A stretch of DNA of 64,000 nucleotides from Roseicella aerolata (GCF_020523605.1 NZ_JAJAQI010000027.1:1-64000), one strand, 5' to 3'; positions 16,682-26,310 are shown, numbered from the stretch's first letter. Numbers and translations: made by a program. Notes: generated by a model not told the origin, from the letters alone.

Positions 16682-17658
16682 CAGCGCAGCGACTCCAGCC
16701 AGGCGGCCAGCGCCAGCAGGTCCTCGCCCGCCAGGGCGCGGCCGAAGGCGGGCATGGAATTGCCCGGCTTGAGGTCCTGCGTGCCGGCGATCCAGCCGGC
16801 CAGCGTGGCGCGGTGCACCTCATGCAGCCCGGCGCCGAGCGAGAGACGCGAGCCGATGCGGGAGAGGTCGGGGCCGAGCCGCCCCTGCCATTCGGTGCCG
16901 CGCACCGCATGGCAGGCGCCGCAGCCAGCCTCCCCGTAGACGCGCATGCCGCGTGCCTGCTCCTCCGTCGCGGGGGCGGGGACCGGCGCCTGCTGGCGGG
17001 CGAGCCAGGCCTCGAACTCGGCCGGCTCCTGCACCACCGCCCAGAACGCCATCAGCGCGTGCTGCAGCCCGCAGAATTCCGTGCACTGGCCGCGCATGGT
17101 GCCGGTCCGCTCGGCGCGCAGGCGCATCCGGTTCACCCGGCCCGGGATCATGTCCATCTTGCCGTGCAGGTTGGGCAGCCAGAGCGAGTGGATGACATCG
17201 CCGGAGGAGAGCAGCAGCTCCACCTCCCGCCCCACCGGCAGGTGGATCTCGTTCGCCGTCACCGCGCCATCCCCGGCATCGGGGTAGCGCACCTCCCACC
17301 AGTATTGCCGGCCGATCACCTCGATGCGCAGCGGCGCTTCCTCTTCCGGCAGCACCAGGGCGCGGGAGATGCCCATGCTGTGCGCGAGCAGGGCGGCGAG
17401 GGTGACGGCGGGGAAGACGACGCCGCCCAGCAGGACGAAGCGGCGCGAGCCCATGACGCGGCGCAGCCGCGCCGGTGCCAGCAGCGCGAAGGCGAGCAAG
17501 CCGAGGACGAGGGCGAAGATCGCTGCCCCACCGCCGAAGAGCAGCCAGGTCAGGCCGGCGATCAGCCCCGCCTGCACGCCCCAGGGCTCGAGCGGGGTCT
17601 GCACGCCGCTGCACCCCGCCAGCAGGACGGCCGGCAGCGCCCAGGCCAGCCGGATCAC
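16681..17658 (-). CDS. coxB: Cytochrome c oxidase subunit II with fused cytochrome c
   Basis: A 325-residue caa3-type subunit II. The signal has a lipobox (VLLAGC), and two transmembrane helices follow. The cupredoxin domain has the full CuA set: HSLW His, then GQCTEFCGLQHALM (Cys, Glu, Cys, His, Met). A C-terminal cytochrome c domain has CGACH near residue 246 and a Met candidate in GNSMPAFG. The start is GTG 17658, overlapping the upstream ctaG stop as GTGA. It accepts electrons from cytochrome c or directly from alternative complex III. Confidence 0.93.
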   Translation of the reverse strand: MIRLAWALPAVLLAGCSGVQTPLEPWGVQAGLIAGLTWLLFGGGAAIFALVLGLLAFALLAPARLRRVMGSRRFVLLGGVVFPAVTLAALLAHSMGISRALVLPEEEAPLRIEVIGRQYWWEVRYPDAGDGAVTANEIHLPVGREVELLLSSGDVIHSLWLPNLHGKMDMIPGRVNRMRLRAERTGTMRGQCTEFCGLQHALMAFWAVVQEPAEFEAWLARQQAPVPAPATEEQARGMRVYGEAGCGACHAVRGTEWQGRLGPDLSRIGSRLSLGAGLHEVHRATLAGWIAGTQDLKPGNSMPAFGRALAGEDLLALAAWLESLR

Positions 17659-18395
17659 GGGCGGCCGGCCCGCGGGGCGAGGGCCGGCCCGAGCGCCAGC
17701 AGGGCGACGGCGGCGAAGGCGATGCCGCCCGGCACCCACATCAGCAGCCCGCCGAGCTGCTGGTCCTCCAGTGGCAGGAAGCCCCAGGCGAGGGTCGTCG
17801 CCGCGTGCTCGGCAAAGAGCGGCCGGGGGGCGAAGGTCAGCACGGCGCCGAGCGCGCCGCTCTGCGCCGCGGTCGCCAGCCCGGCGAGCAGCGCCGCCTC
17901 CGGCCGCGCGGCGGCGCCGATCAGCAGCCCGTGCCAGAGCCAGGTGGCGCTGCCGAGCAGCGAGAGCTGCATCAACCAGTAGACGGCGTCGGAGCGGAAG
18001 GTGGCGCCGTAGGGGCCGGGCAGGTGCCAGGCCCAGAGGGCAAGGGCGAAGCCGCCCGCGGCAAGGGCGAGGCTGCCGGGCGATGCGGCCCGTCGCGGCA
18101 GGCGGAGGCCGAGGGCGAGCAGCGGCGCCGCCACCACCAACAGCACCAGGTGCTGCGCCACGCGGGCCGAGAAGAGCGCGACCGAGAGGTTGCAGAGCGG
18201 CGAGAGCAGCGCCGCCGCGAGCGCCGCCCAGCCTGCCAGGAGCCAGCGCCGGTCGCCGCCCCGTCCCGCCGGACCCCAGGCGACGAGCAAGGCCACCGCC
18301 AGGGCGGCCATCAGCCAGGGATCGAGATTCCAGGCCGCGCCGCCCGGGAGGGGTGGCGCGCCACAATAGGGTGTGTCGGGCACCAACTCCCGCAT
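17655..18395 (-). CDS. ctaG: CtaG/Caa3-type oxidase assembly membrane protein
   Basis: A 246-residue protein with about seven helices matching the Caa3_CtaG family. Supporting segments are LFSARVAQHLVLLVVAAPLLALG (conserved AQHL), ALWAWHLPGPY and the ending MWVPGGIAFAAVALL. Family members help assemble copper centres of caa3 oxidases. The ATG at 18395 has GGGAGAG upstream. The frame extends further upstream, but that extension lacks helices. It overlaps coxB by 4 nt. Confidence 0.85.
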   Translation of the reverse strand: MRELVPDTPYCGAPPLPGGAAWNLDPWLMAALAVALLVAWGPAGRGGDRRWLLAGWAALAAALLSPLCNLSVALFSARVAQHLVLLVVAAPLLALGLRLPRRAASPGSLALAAGGFALALWAWHLPGPYGATFRSDAVYWLMQLSLLGSATWLWHGLLIGAAARPEAALLAGLATAAQSGALGAVLTFAPRPLFAEHAATTLAWGFLPLEDQQLGGLLMWVPGGIAFAAVALLALGPALAPRAGRP

Positions 18396-18474
18396 CCGTT
18401 GCTCTCCCGGCCAGGCAGCGGCGCCGGTGCAACGCGAGCGGCACCAAAAGGTGCCCTGGGCCGACAGGATTATC

Positions 18475-19092
18475 TCAGCGGTGGCAGGTGGAGCAGCGGG
18501 TGAGGGGCGACACCTCCACGCCGTAATGCTCATGGCGGGCCGCGGTTGGTGAGGCTGGCAGGGCGATGCCGGCGGCCTCCGGGGCCCGGTGGCAGTCGAG
18601 GCACCAGCCCATCGAGAGGGTTTCCGCTTTCACCGTGCGCGGCATGGCCTCAACCGGGCCATGGCAGGTGCTGCATTGCACCCCGGCCGCGACATGTGCG
18701 CCGTGGTGGAAGCGCACATGCTCCGGCAGCCGGTGCACGGAGGACCAGGGGACGGCGCTGCCGAGGGCCAGCGCGCTCTCCAGCGGCGCGAATTGGGCCG
18801 AGACGCTCCAGACCTGGCGATGGCAGCCGAGGCAGGTCTCGGCGGTCGGCATGCCGGCGGAGGCCGCGCGCTCGACCGTCGCATGGCAGTAGCGGCAATC
18901 GAGGCCGAGGCTGCCGGCATGGATCGCGTGGCTGAACGGGATGGGCTGCGGGGCGGCGACCCCGACGCCCCAGGCCCGGTCCGAGCGGGCGAGGGCCCAG
19001 GCGGCCAGCGCAAGCACCACCAGCGCGGCGGCGCCAAGGCCCATGGCAAGGCGCAGCCGGCGGTCGGCGCGCGGGGAGAAGAGTTGCGGCAT
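18475..19092 (-). CDS. actA: Alternative complex III pentahaem cytochrome c ActA
   Basis: A 205-residue protein with an N-terminal anchor helix (LAMGLGAAALVVLALAAWAL) and five haem-binding motifs: CRYCH, CLGCH, CSTCH, CLDCH and CSTCH. The PFSHAIHAGSLGLDCRYCH context and five CXXCH sites in a class III-like fold are typical of ActA. Start MPQLFSPRADRR is chosen because it puts the anchor at the right place; the ribosome-binding site is weak (GAGGG). It is separated from actB by the oxidase genes, unlike the usual actA-actB order. It precedes ctaG by 79 bp, with a small GGCACC-AAAA-GGTGCC hairpin (18440-18455) between. Confidence 0.88.
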   Translation of the reverse strand: MPQLFSPRADRRLRLAMGLGAAALVVLALAAWALARSDRAWGVGVAAPQPIPFSHAIHAGSLGLDCRYCHATVERAASAGMPTAETCLGCHRQVWSVSAQFAPLESALALGSAVPWSSVHRLPEHVRFHHGAHVAAGVQCSTCHGPVEAMPRTVKAETLSMGWCLDCHRAPEAAGIALPASPTAARHEHYGVEVSPLTRCSTCHR

Positions 19093-19370
19093 GCCCTCGG
19101 TGTCGCCCGTTCCCGCTGCGAACGCGCGCCGGCCTCCGGGGTTGGCGAGCGGCGCGGGGTCGCTGGCCGGCAGATCGCGGGCGCCGGCAATGGTGACGGC
19201 GACGTGATCAAGGCGGGCCGGCGCTGCTCCCGGATTCCGCGGTTCACAGGAAGCGGCACTATGGGCCATGGCGCGGGGCGGTGCCTCCGCCATGGTGGTG
19301 CCAACTTGCGGCTGCGGGCGCTGGGTGCCGGCGGCGCATCGCACGCGGATCGGGAGGTTCGGGGGGAAGG

Positions 19371-20873
19371 ATGACCGAGTCAGCACAGGGCGGCGCGGCG
19401 GGGCCGCGAAAGGACGCGCACTCGCCCCTGGGGCTGCTGCTCGGCCTGGGGCTCTTCGCGGCCATGCTCCTCCTTCCGCCGCCCGAGGGGATGTCGCCGG
19501 TCGCCTGGCGCGTCGCCGCCGTGGCGGTCCTGATGGCGAGCTGGTGGGTGACGGAGGCGATCCCGATCCCGGCGACCGGATTGCTGCCCCTCATCCTCTT
19601 TCCGCTGCTCGGCATCGCCAATATCGGCCAAGCCTCCGCGCCCTATGCCGATCCGCTGATCTTCCTCTTCCTCGGGGGCTTCCTGGTGGCCCTGGCGCTG
19701 GAGCGCTGGAACCTGCACCGGCGCATCGCGCTGCGGACCGTCGCGCTGGTCGGCACCCGCCCGCCCGCGCTGGTCGGCGGCTTCATGCTGGCCACGGCCT
19801 TCCTCAGCATGTGGGTCAGCAACACCGCGACGGCGGTGATGATGCTGCCGATCGGCCTCTCCGTCATCGCGCTGCTGGAGGACGGCGCCAGGCAGGATGG
19901 CGATGGGCAGGATGGCCAGGCGAAGGCCGGCGGCTTCGCCACCGCCCTGCTGCTCGGCATCGCCTATGCCGCGAGCATCGGCGGGCTCGGCACGCTGATC
20001 GGCACGCCGCCGAACGCCCTCCTTGCCGGCTTCATGTCGCGCACCTATGGCGTCGAGATCGGCTTCGCCCAGTGGATGGTCATCGGGGTGCCGCTGGTCG
20101 TCCTGCTGCTGTCCTGCACCTGGCTGCTGCTGACGCGCCTGGTCTTCGCCCTGCCGCGCGGGGATCTCGGCGGCGCCTCGGCGCTGCTGCACGCCGAGCT
20201 CGGCCGCCTCGGGCCGATGAGCGGCCCCGAGAAGCGGGTGGCGGTGGTCTTCGCGGCCATGGCAGCGCTCTGGGTGGTGCGGCCGCTGCTGGGCGACCTC
20301 GTCCCGGGCATCAACGATACGGGCATCGCCATCGCCGCGGCGCTCGCGCTCTTCATCCTGCCGGCCGGCCGCGGCCAGGGCGGGGCGGCGCTGCTCGGCT
20401 GGGATGCGGCGCGGCGGCTGCCCTGGGGCGTGCTGCTGCTGTTCGGCGGCGGCCTCTCCCTTGCCGCCGCGATCACGCGCAGCGGGCTGGCGGAGTGGAT
20501 CGGCGCCGCGCTCGGCGGGTTCGGCGTGCTGCCGGTGCTGATCGTCGTCCTGGTCGTGACGGCCGCGATCGTCTTCCTGACCGAGCTGACGAGCAACACC
20601 GCCACCGCGGCGGCCTTCCTGCCCCTCGTCGCCTCCCTCGCGCCGGCGCTCGGCGCCGATCCCTTCCTGCTGACCATCCCGACCGCGCTCGCCGCCTCCT
20701 GCGCCTTCATGATGCCGGTGGCGACGCCGCCCAATGCCATCGTCTATGGCAGCGGCCACCTCACCATCGCCCAGATGGCCAGGGCCGGGTTCTGGTTGAA
20801 CCTGCTCAGCATCGCGGTGATCGTCGGGCTCGCCTGGCTCGCCGTCGGCCGCCTCTTCGCGGTTCCCGGCTGA
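19371..20873 (+). CDS. SLC13/DASS family anion transporter
   Basis: A 500-residue transporter with about eleven to twelve helices. It has both SNT signature motifs (WVSNTATAVMMLP and ELTSNTATAAAFLP) and both Pro-Pro-Asn hairpins (IGTPPNALL and VATPPNAIVYG), which form the sodium and substrate sites of DASS proteins. Likely substrates are di- or tricarboxylates or sulfate; the sequence does not decide. GGGGGGAAGG precedes the ATG. It diverges from actA. Confidence 0.88.
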   Translation: MTESAQGGAAGPRKDAHSPLGLLLGLGLFAAMLLLPPPEGMSPVAWRVAAVAVLMASWWVTEAIPIPATGLLPLILFPLLGIANIGQASAPYADPLIFLFLGGFLVALALERWNLHRRIALRTVALVGTRPPALVGGFMLATAFLSMWVSNTATAVMMLPIGLSVIALLEDGARQDGDGQDGQAKAGGFATALLLGIAYAASIGGLGTLIGTPPNALLAGFMSRTYGVEIGFAQWMVIGVPLVVLLLSCTWLLLTRLVFALPRGDLGGASALLHAELGRLGPMSGPEKRVAVVFAAMAALWVVRPLLGDLVPGINDTGIAIAAALALFILPAGRGQGGAALLGWDAARRLPWGVLLLFGGGLSLAAAITRSGLAEWIGAALGGFGVLPVLIVVLVVTAAIVFLTELTSNTATAAAFLPLVASLAPALGADPFLLTIPTALAASCAFMMPVATPPNAIVYGSGHLTIAQMARAGFWLNLLSIAVIVGLAWLAVGRLFAVPG

Positions 20874-21111
20874 GGCGCGGGAGATCGGCAGCGATGCGGA
20901 GCGCGCCGGTGGCGCGGTGCCTGGACTTCCGGAACTGTCGTCCGGCACCGCGCCCGCGGGCGGGCCGGAAATCCCCGGTCGGCGGCAGCGCCACCAGGGG
21001 AAAGCAGGTAGACTGCGGCGAAGCGAGACCGATCCGGTCCGGCCCTTGCGGTGGCAGGGCCGGCATCCCGGCCCACGCATCGCATCATCGCTGATTGGGA
21101 GCCCTGCCAGA

Positions 21112-22008
21112 ATGTCCGAGGCGCATCCGCAACCCGCACCGCGCAGCACCGCGCCGCAGCGGATCCTGCTCGCCACCGATCTCAGCTGCCGCTGCGACCG
21201 TGCGCAGGACCGCGCGGTGCAGCTTGCGGAGCGCTGGAATGCAAGCCTGCACGTGCTGCATGTGCTCGAAGGGGACGAATCGGCCGATGCCCTGCCGGTG
21301 GCGGGCGGGCGCTCCGCGGCCGGGATCGCCAGGGACCGGGTCGAGGCGGACATGCAGGGCCGGTCGGTCCGCTGGGAGCTGCTGCTGGCGCATGGCGATC
21401 CGGTCGAGACCATCCTGCGCAAGGCCGGCGAGCTTGGCTGCGACCTGGTGGTGACCGGGATCGCGCGCGAGCCGACGCTGGGCCGGGCGATCCTGGGACG
21501 GACGGTGGACTACCTGGTCCGCCGTGCGCCGATGCCGGTTCTGGTCGTGCGCGGCCGGCCGCAGCGGCCCTATGGCGCCATCCTGGTGGCGACGGATTTC
21601 TCGGAGCCGTCGCGCCACGCCCTGGAAACCGCCCTGCGGCTCTTCCCGGATGGCCGCATCACCCTGTTCCATGCCTACCGGGTCCCTTTCGAGGGTCTCA
21701 TTGACCGGGAGGCGAATGAGGCGGAGATCCGGGCGACGGCGGAGGCGGAGCATGCAACCTTCATGGCGAAGGTCGCGGCCTCCCCGGAGGCCCTCGGTCG
21801 GATCTCGACCGTGATGGCCTATGGCATGGCGCCGGACATGGTCTGCGCCCATCTGCGGGACCATCCGGTGGACCTCGTCGTGCTCGGCACCCAGGGGCGC
21901 ACCGGTCTGGCCGGTTTCCTGGTTGGCAGCACGGCCGAGCGGCTGCTCTCGCTCCTGCCATGCGATGTCATGATGGTGCGCGGACCGGCGGCATCGCCTG
22001 GGGCATGA
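21112..22008 (+). CDS. Tandem universal stress protein (two Usp domains)
   Basis: A 298-residue protein with two UspA domains, about 15-145 and 153-290. The second has the ATP-binding motif GTQGRTGLAGFLVGST. The first keeps only a degraded version (GIAREPTLGRAILGRT) and probably binds nucleotide poorly. Starts ILLATDLS and ILVATDFS mark each domain. Tandem Usp proteins usually respond to hypoxia, starvation or redox stress. The 238 bp upstream hold no gene. Confidence 0.88.
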   Translation: MSEAHPQPAPRSTAPQRILLATDLSCRCDRAQDRAVQLAERWNASLHVLHVLEGDESADALPVAGGRSAAGIARDRVEADMQGRSVRWELLLAHGDPVETILRKAGELGCDLVVTGIAREPTLGRAILGRTVDYLVRRAPMPVLVVRGRPQRPYGAILVATDFSEPSRHALETALRLFPDGRITLFHAYRVPFEGLIDREANEAEIRATAEAEHATFMAKVAASPEALGRISTVMAYGMAPDMVCAHLRDHPVDLVVLGTQGRTGLAGFLVGSTAERLLSLLPCDVMMVRGPAASPGA

Positions 22009-22057
22009 GCGTCCTGCGCCGGCGGGGAAAGCGCGCCGGCACGGCGCCTGGCATGTC

Positions 22058-22085
22058 TTGCGCGGGCGGTCGAATGACCTAGGAT
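22058..22085 (+). promoter_or_regulatory. Possible sigma70-type promoter
   Basis: TTGCGC and TAGGAT are separated by 16 bp, about 180 bp upstream of the CMD-like gene at 22267. The -10 element is moderate, and the assignment is by eye only. Confidence 0.25.
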
Positions 22086-22266
22086 CGCCGGCACGAGACC
22101 GATGCCGGGGGAGGGGCCCATCTGGCGGCGGGATGGCGCGGCGATCCATGGCTTGGCCGCTCGCCCGGGCTGTCCTGCGCCACCTGGCCCGCCGACCATC
22201 CTCTCCCGCGCCCATCCCGGCGCCGCGTGGCGGACCGGCACGAGACAAGGCAGGAGAGGAACGACC

Positions 22267-22602
22267 ATGGCAGCCCCACCCTCGGCCCGGCGCGACCGGC
22301 TGAAGCCGCATTTCCCCAAGCTCGTCGAGATGACGAACGACTATGTCTATGCCGATGTCTGGGAGCGGCCGCAGCTCTCGAAGCGCGACCGCAGCCTGGT
22401 GACCATCGCGGCGCTCGCCGCGCTCGGCTGGCAGGAGCAGCTGAACACGCATATCGCCCGCGGGCTCGGGAACGGCCTGACGCGGGAGGAGGTGACGGAG
22501 GCGATCACCCATCTGGCCATGTATGCCGGCTGGCCGGCGGCGATGACCGCCTCCCACATCGCGATCGACGTCTTCGAAGAGCAGGACAAGGCGAAGGGCT
22601 GA
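22267..22602 (+). CDS. Carboxymuconolactone decarboxylase family protein
   Basis: A 111-residue CMD-fold protein. The active-site helix reads GWQEQLNTHIARGLGNGLT and the second helix EAITHLAMYAGWPAAMTA. It lacks the CXXC pair of AhpD peroxidases and has the E...H arrangement of PcaC-like decarboxylases. GGAGAGGAACG precedes the ATG. It sits 4 bp before a beta-hydroxyacid dehydrogenase and the metallo-hydrolase, so it probably belongs to one catabolic operon; the substrate is unknown. Confidence 0.85.
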   Translation: MAAPPSARRDRLKPHFPKLVEMTNDYVYADVWERPQLSKRDRSLVTIAALAALGWQEQLNTHIARGLGNGLTREEVTEAITHLAMYAGWPAAMTASHIAIDVFEEQDKAKG

Positions 22603-22606
22603 GGCC

Positions 22607-23539
22607 ATGAAGATCGGGTTCATCGGCCTCGGCACCATGGGCGCCTTCATGGCGGCCAACCTGCAGAAGTCGCAATACCGGCTGGTCGTCACCGATGTGC
22701 GGCGGGAGGCCGCGGCGCGGCACCTCGAGAACGGCGCCGAATGGGCCGCGACGCCGCGCGAGATCGCCGCGCAGTGCGAGGTGGTCTTCACCAGCCTGCC
22801 GGGGCCGAAGGAGGTGGAGGCGGTGGTCTTCGGCCCGGATGGGCTGCTGGCGGGCGCGCATCCCGGCATGGCCCTCTTCGACCTCTCGACCAACAGCCAG
22901 GCGCTGATGCGCCGCGTGCATGACGCGATGGCGGAGAAGGGCGCGCATGCCTTCGACGCGCCGGTCTCCGGCGGGCCGAAGGGGGCGGAAACCGGCAAGC
23001 TCGCGATCTGGGTGGGCGGCGACCGGGCCGTCTATGAGCAGCACAGGAAGGTGCTGGACGCGATCGGCGACCAGGCGGCCTATGTCGGCCCGATCGGCAC
23101 CGCGACCGTCGCCAAGCTGGTGCACAACATGGCCGGCTACGCCATCCAGACCGCGCTTGCCGAGGTCTTTTCCATGGGCGTGAAGGCGGGACTCGACCCG
23201 CTGGAGCTCTGGACGGTGGTGCGGCAGGGCGCGCTCGGCCGGCGGCGGACCTTTGACCGGCTGGCGGACCAGTTCCTGACCGGCCGCTACGACCCGCCGG
23301 CCTTCGCGCTGAAGCTGGCGCACAAGGATGTCACCCTGGCCACCAGCCTGGGCCGGGAGCTGGGCGTGCCGATGCGCTTCTGCCAGTTGACGCTGGAGGA
23401 GATGAACGAGGCGCTGGCGCGCGGCTGGGGCGCGCTCGATTCCCGCATCCCGATGAAGATGCAGCTGGAGCGGGCCGGCGTCAGCATCGCCTGCGACCCG
23501 GCCGCGGTGCAGGCGGTGCTCGATGCGGACAAGGGCTGA
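22607..23539 (+). CDS. 3-hydroxyisobutyrate dehydrogenase family NAD(P)-dependent oxidoreductase
   Basis: A 310-residue beta-hydroxyacid dehydrogenase. It has the N-terminal Rossmann motif GFIGLGTMGAFMAANL, the substrate-binding APVSGGPKGAE and the catalytic lysine in VAKLVHNMAGY, all in standard order. Family enzymes oxidise 3-hydroxyisobutyrate, tartronate semialdehyde, threonate or relatives; the exact substrate cannot be read from this sequence. It is the middle gene of a three-gene operon. Confidence 0.88.
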   Translation: MKIGFIGLGTMGAFMAANLQKSQYRLVVTDVRREAAARHLENGAEWAATPREIAAQCEVVFTSLPGPKEVEAVVFGPDGLLAGAHPGMALFDLSTNSQALMRRVHDAMAEKGAHAFDAPVSGGPKGAETGKLAIWVGGDRAVYEQHRKVLDAIGDQAAYVGPIGTATVAKLVHNMAGYAIQTALAEVFSMGVKAGLDPLELWTVVRQGALGRRRTFDRLADQFLTGRYDPPAFALKLAHKDVTLATSLGRELGVPMRFCQLTLEEMNEALARGWGALDSRIPMKMQLERAGVSIACDPAAVQAVLDADKG

Positions 23540-23543
23540 GCCG

Positions 23544-24335
23544 GTGCCCGGCACCTGGGAGGTCTATGCGCTGCGCTACGCCACGCGGGCGGCGCGGCGG
23601 GCCGAGCATTTCATCGGCGGCGATCCGCATGACGCGCCGATGCCGATGGATTACTTTGTCTGGGCCGCGGTCCGGGAGGGCCGCGCCTGGATCCTCGATA
23701 CCGGCTTCACCGCCGAGGTCGCGGCCCGCCGCAAGCGGGAGTATCTCCGCTGCCCGGTCGAGGGCTTGCGCCTGCTGGGCATCGAGCCCGACGCGGTCGA
23801 GGATGTGGTGATCAGCCACCTGCACTACGACCATGTCGGCAGCTTCCATAAATTCGCCCGCGCCCGCTTCCACCTGCAGGAGGCGGAGATGCGCTACGCG
23901 ACGGGGCGCTACATGTGCCACCACCGCCTGCGCCACTCCTTCGAGCTGGAGGATGTCGCCGGCATCGTCCGCATGAACTTTGCCGAGCGGGTGGTGTGGC
24001 ATGACGGCGATGCCGAGCTGGCGCCGGGCCTCAGGCTCCATGCCTGCGGCGGGCATTCCATGGGGCTGCAATGCATGACGGTGGAGACGGCGCGCGGGAG
24101 GCTCGTGCTGGCCTCCGACGTCGCGCATTTCTACGAGAACCTGGAGAGCCGGCGGCCCTTCACCACCGCCTTCCATGTCGGCGACATGCTGGAGGGGTTC
24201 GACCGGCTGCGCGCACTGGCGCCCGGCCCGCGGCACATCATCCCGGGCCATGATCCCCTGGTGATGCAGCGCTACCCGGCGGTGCCGGGGCTGGAGGGGA
24301 TCGCGGTGCGGCTGGACCTGGAGCCGAAGGCATAG
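23544..24335 (+). CDS. Metallo-beta-lactamase fold hydrolase, AHL-lactonase-like
   Basis: About 263 residues. The metal-binding sites are complete: HLHYDHVG, the His of CGGHSMG, the Asp of VLASDVAHF and the His of IIPGHDP. The spacing resembles N-acyl homoserine lactonases and related lactonases. Start GTG 23544 follows the upstream stop by 4 bp with AAGGG upstream. ATG 23523 would overlap the previous gene by 17 nt and is the alternative. The operon context suggests hydrolysis of a lactone or thioester intermediate, which is inference. Confidence 0.82.
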   Translation: MPGTWEVYALRYATRAARRAEHFIGGDPHDAPMPMDYFVWAAVREGRAWILDTGFTAEVAARRKREYLRCPVEGLRLLGIEPDAVEDVVISHLHYDHVGSFHKFARARFHLQEAEMRYATGRYMCHHRLRHSFELEDVAGIVRMNFAERVVWHDGDAELAPGLRLHACGGHSMGLQCMTVETARGRLVLASDVAHFYENLESRRPFTTAFHVGDMLEGFDRLRALAPGPRHIIPGHDPLVMQRYPAVPGLEGIAVRLDLEPKA

Positions 24336-24619
24336 CGGGGCGGCCGTACCGGCAGGGCGGGGGAGGGCTCGCGGAAGCGTCACTGGCTGATGCGGGCTGC
24401 TGGTCGCGCCGCCCTCGGCCCCCTGGCATGGCCTGGTCGGCTGGCAGCATGCGCCGGCCGGAGCGGGACCCGCACGCCATCCGCGAGCAGGTGTTCCGCG
24501 CGGCCGGAGTCACGCGGGGGTGAGGGGAAGCGGAACTCCGATCCCTCAGCCGCCTTGGCTTCGCTACCGCCCTGCCGCTAGAAGGGCGCCCAAACCCCCC
24601 GCCCGACAGGTCATTGCCG

Positions 24620-26299
24620 ATGCCCGCCTATCAGTACGTCTATGTCATGAAGGATCTCACCAAGTCCTATCCGGGCGGGCGTGAGGTCTTCAAAGGGATC
24701 ACCCTCTCCTTCCTGCCCGATGCCAAGATCGGCGTGCTCGGCCCGAACGGCGCCGGCAAGTCGACGCTCATGCGCATCATGGCGGGGCAGGACAAGGAGT
24801 TCGGCGGCGAGGCCTGGGCGGCCGAAGGCGCCAAGGTCGGCTATCTCTCGCAGGAGCCGCATCTCGACCCCGACCTGACGGTTGGCGAGAACATCATGCT
24901 GGCCTTCAAGGACCTGAAGGCAGACCTCGACCGTTTCAACGAGATCTCCCACAAATTCGCCGAGGAGATGTCGGACGACGAGATGAACGCCCTGCTGGCC
25001 GAACAGGGCGAACTGCAGGAGCGGATCGACGCCGCCAACGGGTGGGAGCTGGATCGCACCATCGACATCGCCCTCGACGCGCTGCGCTGCCCGCCGGCGG
25101 AACTCCCGGTGACCAACCTCTCGGGCGGCGAGCGGCGCCGCGTCGCGCTCTGCAAGCTGCTGCTCGAGAAGCCCGACCTGCTGCTGCTGGACGAGCCGAC
25201 CAACCACCTGGATGCCGAGAGCGTCTCCTGGCTGGAGAAGACGCTGCGCGACTACCAGGGCGCGGTGCTGGTCGTAACCCACGACCGCTACTTCCTGGAC
25301 AACGTGACCAACTGGATCCTCGAGGTCGATCGCGGCCGGGGCATCCCCTACCAGGGCAACTACTCCGCCTATCTCGAGCAGAAGCGCAAGCGCCTGGCGC
25401 AGGAGGAGCGCGAGGAGAGCGCGCGCCAGCGGCAGCTGGCCGAGGAGCAGGAGTGGATCGGCCGCAGCCCCTCCGCCCGCCAGGCCAAGAGCAAGGCGCG
25501 CATCTCCGCCTATGAGGACCTGCTGGCCAAGAGCCAGGAGAAGGCGCCCGACCCGACCGAGATCCAGATCCCGCCCGCGCCAAGGCTCGGCAACACCGTC
25601 ATCGTCGCGGACAACATCCGCAAGGGCTACGGCAACCGCCTGCTGATCGAGGATCTCTCCTTCAAGCTGCCCCCGGGCGGCATTGTCGGCGTCATCGGGC
25701 CGAACGGCGCCGGCAAGACCACGCTCTTCAAGATGATCACGGGCCGGGAGACGCCGGATTCCGGCACCCTCGTGGTCGGCGACAGCGTCGAGCTCGGCTA
25801 TGTCGACCAGAGCCGCGACAGCCTGGATGACAAGAAGACCGTCTGGCAGGAAATCTCGGACGGCATGGACATGATCACCATGGGCAAGCGGCAGGTGCCG
25901 AGCCGCGCCTATTGCGCCGCCTTCAACTTCAAGGGCGGCGACCAGCAGAAGCCGGTCGGCGTGCTCTCGGGCGGCGAGCGCAACCGGGTGCATCTGGCGA
26001 AGATGCTGAAGCGGCCGCACAACGTGCTGCTGCTCGACGAGCCGACCAACGACCTCGATGTGGACACCCTCCGCGCGCTGGAGGAGGCGCTGCAGGACTT
26101 CGCGGGCTGCGCGGTGATCATCTCGCACGACCGCTGGTTCCTGGACCGCCTGGCAACCCATATCCTGGCCTTCGAGGGCGACAGCCATGTCGAGTGGTTC
26201 GAGGGCAACTTCCAGGCCTATGAGGCCGACAAGCGCCGCCGCCTCGGCGCCGCGGCCGACCAGCCGCATCGCATCAAGTACCGGCCGCTGACCCGCTAG
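24620..26299 (+). CDS. ettA: Energy-dependent translational throttle protein EttA
   Basis: A 559-residue ABC-F ATPase. Two ATPase domains carry Walker A GPNGAGKST and GPNGAGKTT, signatures LSGGERRRV and LSGGERNRV, and Walker B LLLLDEPTNHLD and VLLLDEPTNDLD. The arm insertion in domain 1 and the ARQAKSKARISAYEDLL linker identify EttA rather than Uup or other ABC-F members. EttA gates the ribosomal E-site according to ATP/ADP ratio. ATG 24620 (MPAYQYVYVM) is the canonical N-terminus. The preceding 284 bp hold no gene that I can support. Confidence 0.95.
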   Translation: MPAYQYVYVMKDLTKSYPGGREVFKGITLSFLPDAKIGVLGPNGAGKSTLMRIMAGQDKEFGGEAWAAEGAKVGYLSQEPHLDPDLTVGENIMLAFKDLKADLDRFNEISHKFAEEMSDDEMNALLAEQGELQERIDAANGWELDRTIDIALDALRCPPAELPVTNLSGGERRRVALCKLLLEKPDLLLLDEPTNHLDAESVSWLEKTLRDYQGAVLVVTHDRYFLDNVTNWILEVDRGRGIPYQGNYSAYLEQKRKRLAQEEREESARQRQLAEEQEWIGRSPSARQAKSKARISAYEDLLAKSQEKAPDPTEIQIPPAPRLGNTVIVADNIRKGYGNRLLIEDLSFKLPPGGIVGVIGPNGAGKTTLFKMITGRETPDSGTLVVGDSVELGYVDQSRDSLDDKKTVWQEISDGMDMITMGKRQVPSRAYCAAFNFKGGDQQKPVGVLSGGERNRVHLAKMLKRPHNVLLLDEPTNDLDVDTLRALEEALQDFAGCAVIISHDRWFLDRLATHILAFEGDSHVEWFEGNFQAYEADKRRRLGAAADQPHRIKYRPLTR

Positions 26300-26310
26300 G
26301 GCCGCGGCAG

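Noticed and set aside
14147-16939. 930-residue plus-strand frame opposite the oxidase subunit I-III gene
   Set aside because: Same reason: antisense of a conserved haem-copper oxidase, low complexity.
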